From: Dimorphilus gyrociliatus
Lineage: Eukaryota; Annelida; Polychaeta; Dinophilidae
Direction: 5' to 3'
NCBI GenBank assembly: GCA_904063045.1
Contig: CAJFCJ010000021.1
Location: 558,001-622,000 of the forward strand
Length of the DNA: 64,000 nucleotides
In this document: positions 38,601 through 51,500 of the stretch, piece by piece
Layout: the number at the start of each line of letters is the position of its first letter
Position numbering within the stretch: position 1 is the first letter of the stretch
Notes under the pieces: generated by a model
Databases searched by the model: none
What the model saw: the letters and a program-made list of their open reading frames with translations, nothing else
Told to the model about the DNA's origin: nothing
Made by a program: the position numbers and the translations under genes

Positions 38601-39469
38601 CCGCATGACGTACTTCGTCGCCGATCGATTTTGTTTATTCTACAGCGTTTCGTAAATAAATGCTTGTCTTTATGTACGGTTAGATTTCAAACGGGTTTGT
38701 CGGCGATAGGTGTCAAATTTTGGGCACAGTTAAAATTGCCTGATAACGTTACGTAAGTAAACAAGTGATGCTTTAATTAAATTTTTCTGGAGGGTTACGG
38801 AAGATATTGGTGAGAGGGTCAGAATTCGTTGACAAGTTTCATACAGCGTCGTCGTTGGATACAAACTAGATTTTAATTGCTTACACCGCTATTCGAAAAG
38901 GTCAAGGACGATGTTATAAGTTGCTTCTAGTAATTAGCGAACGTTCATACAAGGTGTCCAAATTCAATGCAATTTGGATTATTTTCCAGCATAATTGATA
39001 GAAGACAATTCGACGTAATCAGATACTATTATTGATATGATAATCTAATTAGAAAGAATTCTTTATACATATAGCAAGATTCTGTCAAGTGCTCATAAAC
39101 AGAGATTATTGTAGTGGAAGTTTTTGCGATACGGTAGACAAAGAAAATTCCGTATTCCCAATTAACATGCACCATAGATTTGCATAAATATACATGTATA
39201 AACTGTAACAAAACCAACAATACTGGGTTAAATAATTTCAACAACTTTTGATTAAGCACGCAAACTCGTCAAAACAAATGGAATACGAGTCGTAACTGAG
39301 CGATAATAGGCTTAAATAGAATTTTCTCACAGGAAAATATTAACTTGCAAAATAGAATTTGTCAGACGATCGAAAGTAAATTCAAAAAAATCAAACCTTG
39401 AATGCTTCCTGTTAAGCTTAATAATCCAAAAATTATGGATAGGAACGATAGAAAATTTTTTGACAACAT
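20678..39469 (-). CDS. Eph: Eph receptor tyrosine kinase
   Basis: Eph receptors bind membrane-tethered ephrins and control cell repulsion and axon guidance. Eight exons, all phase-consistent: 39469..39397, 35675..35608, 31229..30569, 27734..27273, 25377..24960, 23002..22935, 22773..22708, 21855..20678. They give 997 aa. Exon 1 encodes only a signal peptide ([16 protein letters not shown]). The order is: ephrin-binding domain ([21 protein letters not shown]), cysteine-rich EGF-like region (about 205-325), two fibronectin III domains, TM ([20 protein letters not shown]), juxtamembrane tyrosines [13 protein letters not shown], kinase, SAM domain. The kinase has [26 protein letters not shown] and WTAPEA, so it is probably active. 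The C-terminus GYIV suits a PDZ ligand. Five introns exceed 1.8 kb, unlike every neighbouring gene. Confidence 0.95.
23003..24959 (-). other. Eph intron (1.96 kb)
   Basis: It is AT-rich, with a C-rich stretch near 23150..23200. The open frames inside are short, and no other gene was recognised. Confidence 0.5.
25378..27272 (-). other. Eph intron (1.9 kb)
   Basis: No coding or RNA gene was seen. It separates the exon encoding the end of FNIII-1 from the FNIII-2/TM exon. Confidence 0.5.
27735..30568 (-). other. Eph intron (2.8 kb)
   Basis: Intronic sequence with no supported gene. The open frame at 29482..29787 has no recognisable domain. Confidence 0.5.
31230..35607 (-). other. Eph intron (4.4 kb)
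   Basis: This is the longest intron in the window. No gene was recognised; the single open frame at 31961..32149 is unconvincing. Its size makes it a candidate home for regulatory elements. Confidence 0.5.
35676..39396 (-). other. Eph first coding intron (3.7 kb)
   Basis: It separates the signal-peptide exon from the rest of the gene. Several open frames of 60-80 codons occur, none with a recognisable motif. Confidence 0.5.
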
Positions 39470-42263
39470 TCCTCTGTGCTGCCGTTTCGTCTACTGCTAG
39501 CCTCTCGCTCATCAATATTCATGAGTTGTCAGCTGCAGCCAATCACGGTTTCGCTTTTATTTAATAGGCTGTTAATTAAGACTGAGAGGTAGGTTTTCAA
39601 GGTATTTATTTTCTGACATAATAATTTGGACATAAATTGGCGCAAATTTTTCTCTTAGACCATAATTGTAGAGCCCTGGACCGTAGTTATTTTTTGATTG
39701 TATCCCGATACTTTGTCGCTTCTTTTTAAGTTTGGTCTGCTTTCGTGAAGTTTTTATACCAACCGAAACCAATTTTCTTTTAAATAATTAATGGAAAACT
39801 TATGTGAAATTACTTTTTAAAAAAGTGATAAAATGCAGAACAGATGGCCGGTAATACAAAACCAAATATATCGGGCTTATACAGTCGACGATAAAGTAGG
39901 GAATTAGATGACGTAATTGGGACAATACACATTATTTACTCTAGCCACTCTTTGTTTTCGAAATTACATAATAAATTCCATCAAACATCCTACTTTAGAG
40001 AATGAAGAAGCTTTTGTGACGCACGCGTCACACGCAATAAAACATAAAGAAAAAAATTTTCAATTGGAAAAACGACCGTCTTAATTAGTAGCTTTCGACG
40101 ACAATAGGTTTCGAATCCGCTTACGTAACATCGTCGGCTTCCTTTTGAAAAATCTTTAGGCTTTCAATTTTCAAACGCCTAAGCTCGTTGGAAAAGTTCT
40201 GAGGTTCGGTCTAATTGTGTTTTTTTTACGGATTTCTTCGGGCTTTCGGATAATTGCTACTAGCTAGCCGCCATCTTGAGTCATTGTTGAAGAATTTTAG
40301 CGACTTTCTGACAACTCTTTGGAAAATCTTTGGAAAAATTCAGCCTAACTAACAGTTAAGCGAAAAATCTCGCCCTGAGCCCGATCCGTACTGGGAAACA
40401 CTTGAATCTTTTCGCCCTATAAATCTCTTCTAAAAACACAGACGGTTTTAGAAAAATTGACAAAAACTTGCAAATTTCTATCAATCTTATCATTTCCTGT
40501 TATCTAGAAAACCTTTCAATCAATCTATTAAGTTCAAAAGACTTATGTAATTATCTGAAATAAGCAGAGGGCGCTCTTTTCAAACTTTCAGCACCATCTG
40601 TTGCTAAACAGAGTTTAACGCTTCGACGTTTTATCCAATAATATATAAATAGAATTAGGAGTTGTCAAATATGGTAAATCGAATAAAATTGTTGTTTGTA
40701 CTCGTAAAAATCTCTCAGATCTTATGAATATTAATGAGTCGGGTACGTTTGAATATGTTCCATTAATTCATACCATCTAACTTTCCATAACTATCGATAT
40801 CTCTTTAACGACAAACTTTTACGACTATGAAAACAAGTAATTTCGTATCGCATACACGCTTCATTGTTTACTTTACGTGTATTTTCGTTCCTTAAAGAGT
40901 AAAAATGTGATTAGTACGGTCGACCCTTTTTTTTCTATTGACAGACAGGATTTGTTGTCGAAAAGTTAACCAAACTCTTTCAATAAAAATAGTTACAAGA
41001 CTATTCTGCATAAAAGGCAAGTGGACCTTCGAACTTTTTCCCATAACTCCTCTTTTCACTTCTCTTTTTTTATCATTTGGCTAAATACGTTACATTTTCT
41101 GGTTTAGCTGCTTGTTAGCCTTTTTGTTATTGTTTATTTATGCCTTTTTTTCTCCATACAAGAATTAGATTGTGCAGTGTAATACCCGATTAATACAAAT
41201 AAGGTGAAAGGGAGAAAGAGTAAACATATCTTGAACGCAGTAATAATTAAATCTGACTAATTTATTTCTTAACCTTTACTTTGCCTACCTTTTTCGTGAC
41301 CTTTCAATACTCCTTCCCTCCCACTTCCACACCCTTCTTTTCTCTTTTTCTTTCCTTCTACTCCTCCCCTATTTGGGGATCTACTGTTGGAATTAATTGG
41401 AATTTTTTAGTAAATGGGTCCGTTCGTACTTATCTTACTTATCTCTCTTCTATCAGTCTGCTTTAACGACTCGTAAAATAAGAAGAATTAGACGTTAGTT
41501 AAGTGGATTTGCAGATGCGTCCCGAGTCTGGTATCAATTAAATAGTTATATACGTAAATAATAGCCATACATAACGAGTTTAATGGAGGGTGAATCGCAT
41601 CTCTTTCATCAAATATATTCCTTTTTATAATTCGCCCGTATTCTATTAAGGTATTCAATGGTACCATTACAGGTGATTTTCCTTTTTTTTAAATTCTCAT
41701 TAACTGAGGGAAGAGGGAGAGTTGACAAGGTTAAAATGTGGTTACACATAGATGGCGGTCAGCTTTTAGTTGTTTTGGAAATTTTGCAGCGCCACCTTAA
41801 ACTTTTTAACATAACTATTATGACTTTTGCAAAAAAGTTAGGAGTAAAATTTAGTGTTCAAGTATTAATAATAATAATTTATATTTTATTGTCATCATTG
41901 CAATAAGGCACATGGAAGATTCACTTGTTCAAGTAAAAACAAATGCTTAGAATAGTGAGAATAAGACAAAAAATTCAAATGAATTTCCATTATCACAATA
42001 AATAATTGAAGAAGGAAGACATCAGATTACGATATTAACCACAAAAAACAATTTTTAATAGTATTGAGCGATTATTTTTTACAAACAAAAAGATATCAAT
42101 ACATAATCTGAAGTATTAAATAAAACAGTCACTGCATTTTGGTCTTATTCTATTCGCTTTTGCAATAAAGTAAATTCAATCTTGGTAAATTAACTAGCTG
42201 GAAAAAGAATTACCTATTTATGGACACTTTATTTAAAGAAGTATGCAGGAATAGTTCATTTAA
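39470..42263. other. intergenic: Eph upstream region and protease 3' end
   Basis: The region lies 5' of Eph and 3' of the protease gene. A minus-strand AATAAA at 42228..42233, 31 nt past the protease stop, is its likely poly(A) signal. Open frames at 39572..39772, 41281..41466 and 41658..41906 lack known domains and good context. Confidence 0.45.
39530..39566 (-). promoter_or_regulatory. candidate Eph promoter elements
   Basis: On the minus strand, reading toward the gene, there is a TTAAATAAAAG TATA-like run (39554..39566), then ATTGG (inverted CCAAT, 39539..39543) and an E-box CAGCTG (39530..39535), within about 60-100 nt of the Eph ATG at 39469. The order is not that of a textbook promoter, so this is a motif observation only. 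Confidence 0.3.
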
Positions 42264-43937
42264 TTAATTATGTGGGTAGAGATGAGATTGTGGTGTTTGG
42301 TATAGGTTATTTGGAGCGTTGGCTTGTTGAATAGGTCTCTTAAAATTGTTCTGATTTTGATATAATGGTGAAGGTTGAAAATTCATCGATTCATTAGTAT
42401 AGGCTAGTGGATGTTGTAACCCATTTTGGTACTGAGTTTGATATTGAGATGGTAATTGAGATTGCTGCTGTGGTTGAGTATTAGATGGATCAACTCGGCG
42501 TTTTCCTGACTTGTATTTTTTAATCAAGAATACTGCGCCGATTACAATGACAGATAGAATGATTGATCCAAAAACAAAACCAATTATTATTTTTGCAGCC
42601 GTGTTTAAACCTATACTAGATGTTTCACCTTCCTCCTCCTTACCACCGGCGGAACTTAGTAAGCCTTTCATCGTTTCTTCTATCCATACGCGAAAATGAG
42701 GTACACTCGCATATACTCCCGGTTTGTCAGGTTTAGCGCAACCAGCTCCCCAGCTGACTATACCTACAACATTAGTAGATCCGCTAATTATACACTGTAA
42801 AGGTCCACCCGAATCTCCTTGGCAAGAATCTTTACCACCATTATCATAACCAGCACAAAGCATATGGCCTATAAAAAACATATAGAACACATATTTTATT
42901 ATTTATAATAATAACTCAACCTTTCCTAGGAAGTCTTATATTCAGGTTAAATTAATAGCATTATTAATTTTATATCGTGGATTATTTCTCTCAGATTTTG
43001 GGGAAATATTTAAATATTCTCTTATTAGAGTAAATTCTGTTTAAATGTTCAAAAATTGTATTGTTTAGTGCCATATTGTATTCTTTATAGTAAATACTAA
43101 TATATAGTAAATAATAATTTATAATAAATTGTTTACTATTGTGGTTTTTATAGGTTACGTGTATTATAATTTGTCTATTGTTTAATTGAATCTGTGAAAT
43201 TGGACTTTTTTGAATTTATTATAGACTTATTGATATTTCTGGACGTTTTAACGAACGTCAACATAAATTCGTAATCTGATATTGGAACAATTGTTCTCAT
43301 TAATTGAATTCACTTGATTGTTTATAGATATAAATAAAGACTAACCTTTTATCCAGCTGTCTGTATATTTTTGTCTACATTTGGAATCCGAAATAATAGG
43401 TACAGAAACTCTTCGAAGTACATTTGAGTTTGGAGAGAACCCCGTTTTACCCCAACCGCTTACGTAGCAGATTGTATTTGGAGAGGGTTCACTAACCGAT
43501 AATGTAGCATTTTGAATTTTTTTTGAAGGAGCTACTTCTTGAGATAGTTCAATTAAAGCTATATCATAGTATTCAACATTGGTTAGATAATCGTGACGAT
43601 AATCTTTATGGACAGTTATTTTACGAATTCCATGCTGCACATGTGACGACAAATCATTAAGGTCGTGTACACCGAGAAAAACTTTCACTTGTAAATTGGA
43701 TACTGTAGTTCCAGAAAAGGTAACGCAATGAGCGGCTGTTAAAATCCATCGACTAGCAAATAAGCTACCAGAACATTGAAACGTTTGATCATTCGTACTA
43801 ACTAATAAAAATGCTTGCCAAGGATATTGATGCTCAAGTGTTTCTTTTCCTCCAACAATACGAGATGATATTGGCTTTTTACTATCACACACATAAGTAA
43901 CATGAAGTAAAATCGTAAAAATTACCAAATATTTCAT
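42264..43937 (-). CDS. trypsin-like serine protease with C-terminal transmembrane anchor
   Basis: An S1-family secreted/cell-surface protease, 398 aa from exons 43937..43346 and 42868..42264 (phase 1 join). An N-terminal signal peptide and short propeptide precede the activation site PISSR|IVGG. The catalytic triad is His in LTAAHC, Asp in YYDIALI and Ser in GDSGGP. The Asp six residues before the serine ([10 protein letters not shown]) and the GWGK and SWGAGCA segments indicate trypsin-like specificity for Lys/Arg. After the protease domain come an acidic linker (GKEEEGE), one TM helix ([23 protein letters not shown]) and basic [10 protein letters not shown] Gln/Pro/Asn/Tyr-rich tail of about 75 residues lies on the cytoplasmic side. 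The layout resembles type I membrane serine proteases such as vertebrate tryptase gamma, but no ortholog can be named. Confidence 0.92.
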
Positions 43938-45526
43938 AAAGAATCTTAGTAAATTATAATCTACTGGAAAATATCAGATTATGAATAACCAGCCTCAAGC
44001 ATTCTTTGTATCGATCTGAATTTCAGTTGCTACAACACTATAACACGCCCCGGCCTCAATTTCTAGGCCTACAAGGAAGTTAGATTAAAAACTATTCTCA
44101 ATTCAAATCTGCTAGGAATTTTCCCGGGTAATTTCTGTTTGATCATTTAAGGCAAATGTTTTTATGATCATAAACGACAGAGACAATAACAAAGCGTATG
44201 TTAAATATAAACTATATATAATATATAAATTTTATATACGATTATTTACGTCTATATATCATAAAAATATAGCTTGACAAAGAATTTTCTTTGCTTTTTG
44301 TATCTGTCAATTTTTTTCGTTTTTTAGCTCATTCTCTCTCGTTTTTTGCACATAGAAACGTAATAATATCTTGTCATTTCTAACTGTTCTGCTTCCTTTA
44401 TAATAATAATTCATATGTAAAAATTTACGAAATAAGACTCTATATATTAAAAAATATTTCTTTTACTTGAATAAGACTGGTTTGAACAGCTCAAAAAAAA
44501 TATTAAATATGAGTGAACTAAATTTAGTCTATAGAAAGATGTATTTAAAAAGAGAACGCTTAAATTCTCCATTATAAATGTTGCATTACTAACTTATCTT
44601 CCTGTGAAAAAAATTGATTCTATGCAAGTTTGTTATTGAAAATATATATATATATATATTAGTATATATATTTATATGGAATGCTCAAACGGCTCAAGTA
44701 TATTCAATGTTTAAACAGTCACATTCTAAAGCTCTTAGCAAGACCCTCCCTTAGAGATTGATTCAAATATGTCGGAGCGATTGAAAGATTTTTGTCAAAT
44801 ATATTATGAAAAACAACAAAAGCATGACAAGTGATAGAAAAGCGTCACATCGATTCAAAAGGTCGCTGATTTTACGAATAATTTATAAAGGTTACCCTTA
44901 TTAATTCATATAAAAAATTTATTTCAAAGTGAAAATAGAAGGATACAGATTCTTCTCCCCGTAGCACTTGATTATTCATTCTTTCCGGTTATTCAGTATT
45001 CAAAATAGAAATAATTAATTACCCCACTAGGACCCCGATTATAGATTAGCGAAGGTTGATTAATGGTTCAGCTAATGGACGGGGTAGTAAGGAATAGAGG
45101 GGTGGATACAAATCAATCCATTGTATAAACTTGCAAAACCTTAGAGTTAATTTTGTATTTGTAATAAATATAAAGAATAAATACGATATAAAAGAAAGAG
45201 ACAACAAATCCCGAAGTGTACTAGTTAAACTGTCAAATAACACATATAATACTTTTTCATGTCATTGTTTCAAATACCTTAACGAGTACCAATATGAATA
45301 TAATTCTTTAATAGGTTTGTTTTTTAAAAATAAAACCGTAAAAGAAGATATTCATACCTTGTTTATTTTTCTGTGAACTAGTAGTATTAAACAATAATAA
45401 AAAAAAGAGCCAAGAGGCTCCAATAATGAAAAATATGAATTATTATTTTACTTTAGTGTCGTTGAGTGAATGTTAGAGAGGAAGTTAGTTTTCTCTTCTC
45501 TCCTTTATGCTATATATATACTTGTG
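43938..45526. other. intergenic between protease and coiled-coil gene
   Basis: AT-rich sequence with a (TA)n tract at 44641..44660. A minus-strand AATAAA at 45362..45367 could end the coiled-coil gene. The antisense open-frame pair at 45046..45376 has no recognised motif. Confidence 0.45.
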
Positions 45527-48500
45527 TTAGATAAATAAATCACTTGAATTCTTTTCTCTTATATCTTCGTCGTTTTCGGCTTGCCTTTCCCTAAGTAGCT
45601 TAGCGTATTTATCAATTAGTTCATCAACATTTTCAGCTGAAGGTGGCGCCTGTGAACGTAAATGTTCGCTATGATCGTTGTTTTTATTGTTAGGTGTTGA
45701 ATATCTTGAAATAATGCCTTGAACGTATTTGTGCTGTTCTAACGCTTCCATATCCGTTAATTTTCGCGGAAAATCCTTCTTTTGTAATTGTCTTCTTTTG
45801 ATAATATCGCCATCCATAGTGACGAGTAGATCTGAACCATGCTCAGAATTTGCGGAAGGTAATTTTGCTCTCGTTTTAGGAGTATTTCCAATAATATTAT
45901 CATCATCAACAACGATACCGGCAGGTGTGGATATTCTCCACTCTTCTATGGATCTATTAGCATCTTCTTGTTTAGATACATTTTCGCTGCTTAGTGAAAA
46001 ACCATTTTTTGCTTTATTAAAAACCTCTTGTCGTACAGCTTGCAAATTTGGTGATAAAAGGCTACAGAATGATGAAGAGCTCTTCTTGTTCAATGGCAAG
46101 TTCTCTTCGTCTGTCCATTTTTTGTTTTCTTTAGGTGGAATATCAATAGTTGTTGATTTTTTATCAGTCAAATTCTGTAAGGAAGAACTGGAATAGGAAG
46201 ATTTGCTTCTTATATTACCTGTCGATTGTAACAATTTAGGATAAGCGGCTTTTCTTTTAACCTCTTCTCTCTCTTCATAATTTACTAAAGGATCTTGCTT
46301 TACCATAAACTTATCTTTGTCTTCGTAATTCGATAACGATGTCATTCTCCATAGTCTATCGGGGTTTTCGTAATTTCCTACACCCCCACTTTTATTCATT
46401 ACCGAATCCTCCTTGTCCTTCTTACTTAATAACGGTGATTTAATCCTAGAATAACTTGACTCTAATGAATTTTCCTTTTTTTCGTAATTAATTAAAGGCC
46501 TATAATTTAGCGGTGATTCCTCTTTCTTTCTAAAATCACTGGTCGTTCCGCTTTTTGGATAATCCGATTCCTTGATTGAGTAATTAAGTGAACTGTTATT
46601 TGCTAAATAGTTACTCTCAACTGAGTTTGGTCTTGCCAAATCGTCGTTTCTATTGTCGATCTTTGAAGTATACATTTTAGGAGATTTTACCTCTTTACTT
46701 TCACTATTACGCAACGCCGACCTTGAGCCCAAAATGTCTTCTCTTTTCTGTTCGTAAAACTCCGGAGGATTATACTTTGATGAACGATTTTCGTTGTTTG
46801 GAAGAGTTTTCGTTACATCTTCTCTCCTCTTATCATTTTTCAATAGACTTTCGGAAATGGTTGTCTTGTAATTAGAGCCAGGAGAAGAAGTTCTAGAGAG
46901 CAGTTGTCTTTTATCATAGCTAGCTAACGGTGTTGTTCTACTCAAAGGGTCAATAGTTTTCTCAATGTTTGTCGACGGTAATGGTGTCGTTCTTGAAAGA
47001 GTATCTTTATTCCGATCGTAATTTGTATAGGATGGAGTTTTCGTTAATATTTCCTTCTTGGTAGGAATACTAGTAGATAATTTTTCCTCTTCTCTACCGA
47101 TCGATAACGGCTCATTTCTCTTTGATAACGTTTTTGCACGATATTCCTCTAAACTACCTGATTTTTTGTTTTCATCTGGACAGGGATTCTCCTTGGATAA
47201 TTTCGGTTGAGCAATCTTTCTAGCGAATGGTTTATATTCAGCAAAAACGCCCTCATTACCTAATTTAATGGCCTCTTCTGCTAGATTTAACGATTCGTCT
47301 TCTTTTTTACCTGTATAGGCTTCGACTAGCATGGCTAACCTTCTTTTCCTGAGTTCGTCAGTCGTTTTATTTGTTTCTAATCGTCTCTCGTACAATTCAA
47401 TTTGGATACAATCAATGAGAACCTTAAGGGCGTCTTCGTCGATCTCCGATAGTATTTCCTTTGCTTTTGTCTTTTTACTATTCTTAATATTGTCGAGCCA
47501 TTGTTCGGTAAATACCTCATGATCCGAAGGTAATCGAGTTTGTATGTTTGATCGAGTGTTGTTTAATAAAGATTGTAGTTTTCTTAAATCTTCGACTTGT
47601 TCTTCTAAATTCTTTTTCGATTTATCCTCTAATAATTTAACAGCTTTTAAAAGATATTGCTGTTCGGATTGCATAAATGTCAACTGTTCCTGAAGGTGTA
47701 GTTTATCTCTATCCCTTTTTACCGTCTCCTCCTCCTTTTCGGCAAGTTCAGTTTGAAGTCTAAAGATTTTCTCTTCAAGAATATCCTTCTTTGAAGAATC
47801 ACCGTCTCGTTGAATAGATAACACTTCGTTTTCGTTGCGTATCTTATTCATATCCGTTTGTGAACTCTCTAATCGCGTAGCTAAACTGTCCACTTTCACC
47901 TTTAAGTCTTTATTTTCTTCGGATAGAGATTTCAATTTTGTCTGTATGTAAAATTATACAATCATTACCGTAAAAATCGATTAGCTCTAAGGCTTTTCAG
48001 TGTCAGACAATATAGAAATGAGAAATCAATAGTTTAATACGAATTGTACAAGTTTTTTTTTCCACAAACCTCTTGTTGAGAATCGGATCTCTTGGCCATT
48101 TTACTCATCTGGAAGAGTATCTTATCAATTAACTCAACTGCTTTCTCCTTATCGTTTTCGCTTCTTAATTGACTTTTCATGGTTTCTAAATCGTCAAGTT
48201 GATGTTGTTGTTGTTCTTCTTCTTCCTATTATTGGAAGTGAGTGAGAAACCAAAGAGCACAAAAAAGTAAACAAATAACAAGGAAATCCGAAGGCCAAGG
48301 TCAAAAAATATAAGTAAGAAATATATATATATAAATATATATATATGTCAAAGCAAACAAGTTGATTGAACGTGACGGTGGGAAAACAATAAAGTGCGCT
48401 GAACGAGGGTTATCTTTTACCGTCAGGTGGCAGTTTAAATTTTCTGTTGTTTATAGGCCATATTTTGATTTATGAAAAATTACACGTTTAGAAAAGAATG

Positions 48501-51500
48501 TCTAATAAGCTCTAAGGGCCATTAAATGAATCTAAAATACAAAGAACACGGGTTGAGAGTATGAAAAATTGAACAGAGCTACTAAATTTTTTTGATGTTA
48601 GCCTATTGTTCAGACTGACAGACAATAGAAGAATTTCCTTCTTGACTAATTGAACGTTTTCGATTATATTGCGGTACTGCATCCAAGTATTTTATTTCCC
48701 AATTATTTGTTTAATAAATGGTAGAATATTTATTGTTGCCCTGTAATCGTTAAACTGCAATGTAGGTTACGTATCACGTAGTGTTATTTGTATGACATTT
48801 TAGCATTTTGTTAGTAAGGTATTTTAATTGCTGTTCTTCCATTGTAACAATTACTCTTGTCACTCGATATTAACTTTTCTTTTCATTCAATCCTCCCACC
48901 TATAATGTGACAAACTCATTCGATACTACCCGTTGAATACGCGTACAATTTCAATTACAACTTTTAACCCAGTCATACTATATAAAGCTTACTTTTTGTG
49001 TGTTGGAAAGTCACTATATATATAGAATACTATATATAAGAATATGATCATATGCATATCATTCCTGATTTGCTTCATGAATAAATTATACTGAACAATG
49101 TCATCTCTTTATTGTAACTTTTAATGCTTTTAGTGCTTTTAATGTTAGCCTAATTTATGACCAATTATTTATTATTTAACTTTCTATAACTAATTCAATT
49201 GAGTGAATTTTTTATGCTCTATCAAGTTTACTTTGAACTATTTTGAAAAAAAACCCGCTAGATGGAGTACAAGAACGTACAATATTTTAATCGTTGATTT
49301 TCCGCATTCACTCCCTGGTGTTGTTTAGTTTTTAATTAATTAATGATTAAATAGAGAATTAATAAGAAAAATAATTAAAAGAAAACGATAATATAATAAA
49401 GCTTAATTCAAGAATGGTATTTAATTTATGCTGAAATTCGATCAGCGTGTAAAAAAGCCGCCTCGTTCAGAATATTTTTCGCTTTATTGGTCGTTTATAA
49501 AAGGAGACCAAATCTGTCTGTTCTCGGTGAAAAATGAAATAAAAGACCTTTTGAAAGGTTTAAAGACTTGACTATTGCATTGACAAGTGATAAAGATGAG
49601 ATAGGCTTTATAAAATTTTAGAAATTAATAAGAAAGTCATCTTACCTGACATTCTAACTTGTCCAATTTCGTTTGCAAATGAACCCGTTCTTTTGCTGCT
49701 AAGTTAATTTCGTCGTAAAGTCGTTTATTTTCAACGCTAAGTGCGTTAACTTCCTCGGATAATCCATGCATAATTTTAATAGTATCACTTTCCGTTCCAT
49801 TTTCGTACAAGGGCTTATCCTTTGGACGATAATCGTCTGTGCTACTATTAGATTGTTCGTCCATTATTTTCAATTCACCGCAAACGTTTAATTCATCGCT
49901 AGAAACAGTTTTTGAAAGAAAGGGGTCTAACTCGGCAAAGTCGTTCAATACATTCGATTTAGGCGTCTCTTCCGTATCCGTTGTCGATTCAATACTCCTA
50001 CCGTCGGAGTTTATGGTTTTCGAAGGATCAGCCTTTAGTTTTAAATAGTCGATTTGCTCTTGCAATTCCTATATTGTGATAAAGAAAATTTGAAGAACTG
50101 GAACGTAAGACAATAGTTACTCAACACAGTTCACAGTTTGATTCGAAATCGATAACTGATCGAACTAGGCCTATATTTGGAGCACGCCTTATACCCAATC
50201 GATAATTTATCTAACCTGTTGGCATCTGAAACATTGATTTTTGTAACGTACGTTGCGGTTTTCTTTCCACTACTACTACTACTAGTATTACTACTACTTT
50301 ACTCTTTTGAAGTTTAATAAATAGGGTTAGGAATAGTTCGGCTCCTTTCAAGTATTGCTTAAATTCCCTCTATAACCCTTAAATCCATCAAGTTAAGTGC
50401 CATCTATCGGTGGTTTAACAATTACCTAAACTTGAGCCCCGCCCGTGACCGCTATATAATTGCCTAGACTTTGGCTTTAGAATAGATCCGTTGAACTTGA
50501 AAGGAAAGGGAGATAATAGGCCTAAAATAATACATCCAGCTATCTTTCTTCAAAATAGGATAAGTACTATAGTAAACAATCTATTGTGAAAAAGTTATTA
50601 ATTTCAATAGGAATATTTCAATAGGTGAAGAAACTAAATCGATTAAGGCGTAATTGGTTAAGTCGATTATAGAAATTTTCAAGGAAAAGAGGATTTATAT
50701 GGTATTCATAAAAATTAGTAAAAATAATATAAATACATAACATATAGACAAAATACTATGTTACAATTATTGTTATTCATACTATTAGTAATATACATAT
50801 ACCTCTTTCTTTTTTCGATTGGCTTATCAATCGGAAAATCAGAGCTGGAAAGTAATCACTTCAAATGTCTAGGTGTAAAGGAAATATCTATATGAAAAGT
50901 ATGTATGCGTATGTCTGCTTGTATTGGCGTGAACGTGTATGTGTATTTAGGCCCTAAGGTGTTAAAGAACTCGCCATAATATTTATCATATTATTGTATG
51001 TTTCGTATACTGATTAGCTAAATTTTGTTTGCTTAGTAAATTTCAATTGTTACACGATATGTTTGTCGTTAATTTGATCGTGAGTAAAACGTAAACAACA
51101 TTGTGATATTACATTTTGGTGCTTTCTCTTACTTTCTCTCTCTCTCTCTCTTTCCCTACAACCTCATTTCGTCTCTTTTATTTTTCTGCAACAGTGTAAC
51201 TGATTGATTGAAGAAAAGGAGAATGATGTAAACATAACAATGATAGAGTAGAAGAAATAATAATTAAATTGGCGTTTTATTCTAATTCTCGTTCCCTCTC
51301 TGTATTAAGTATAATTACGTAATGTTTATCCATTTATGTAAGATATACTATTACACGGATCAATTTCTTTGTTCACTTTAAATATATAGAATTATTATTA
51401 AAACTATTTATAAACTACTTTATCAATATATTCTCATTAATTAATGATATCAACTTATATATAGATGTATATATCAAATAAACTCAATATAAACTTTTAG

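Noticed and set aside
39572-39772. Minus-strand frame of 66 codons upstream of Eph
   Set aside because: It is basic and low in complexity, with no recognised motif. It lies in the probable Eph promoter region.
41658-41906. Plus-strand frame of 82 codons
   Set aside because: It has AT-rich codon use, no domain and no neighbouring exon that would join it.
45729-46196. 155-codon plus-strand frame
   Set aside because: It is an antisense shadow of the coiled-coil gene's long last exon.
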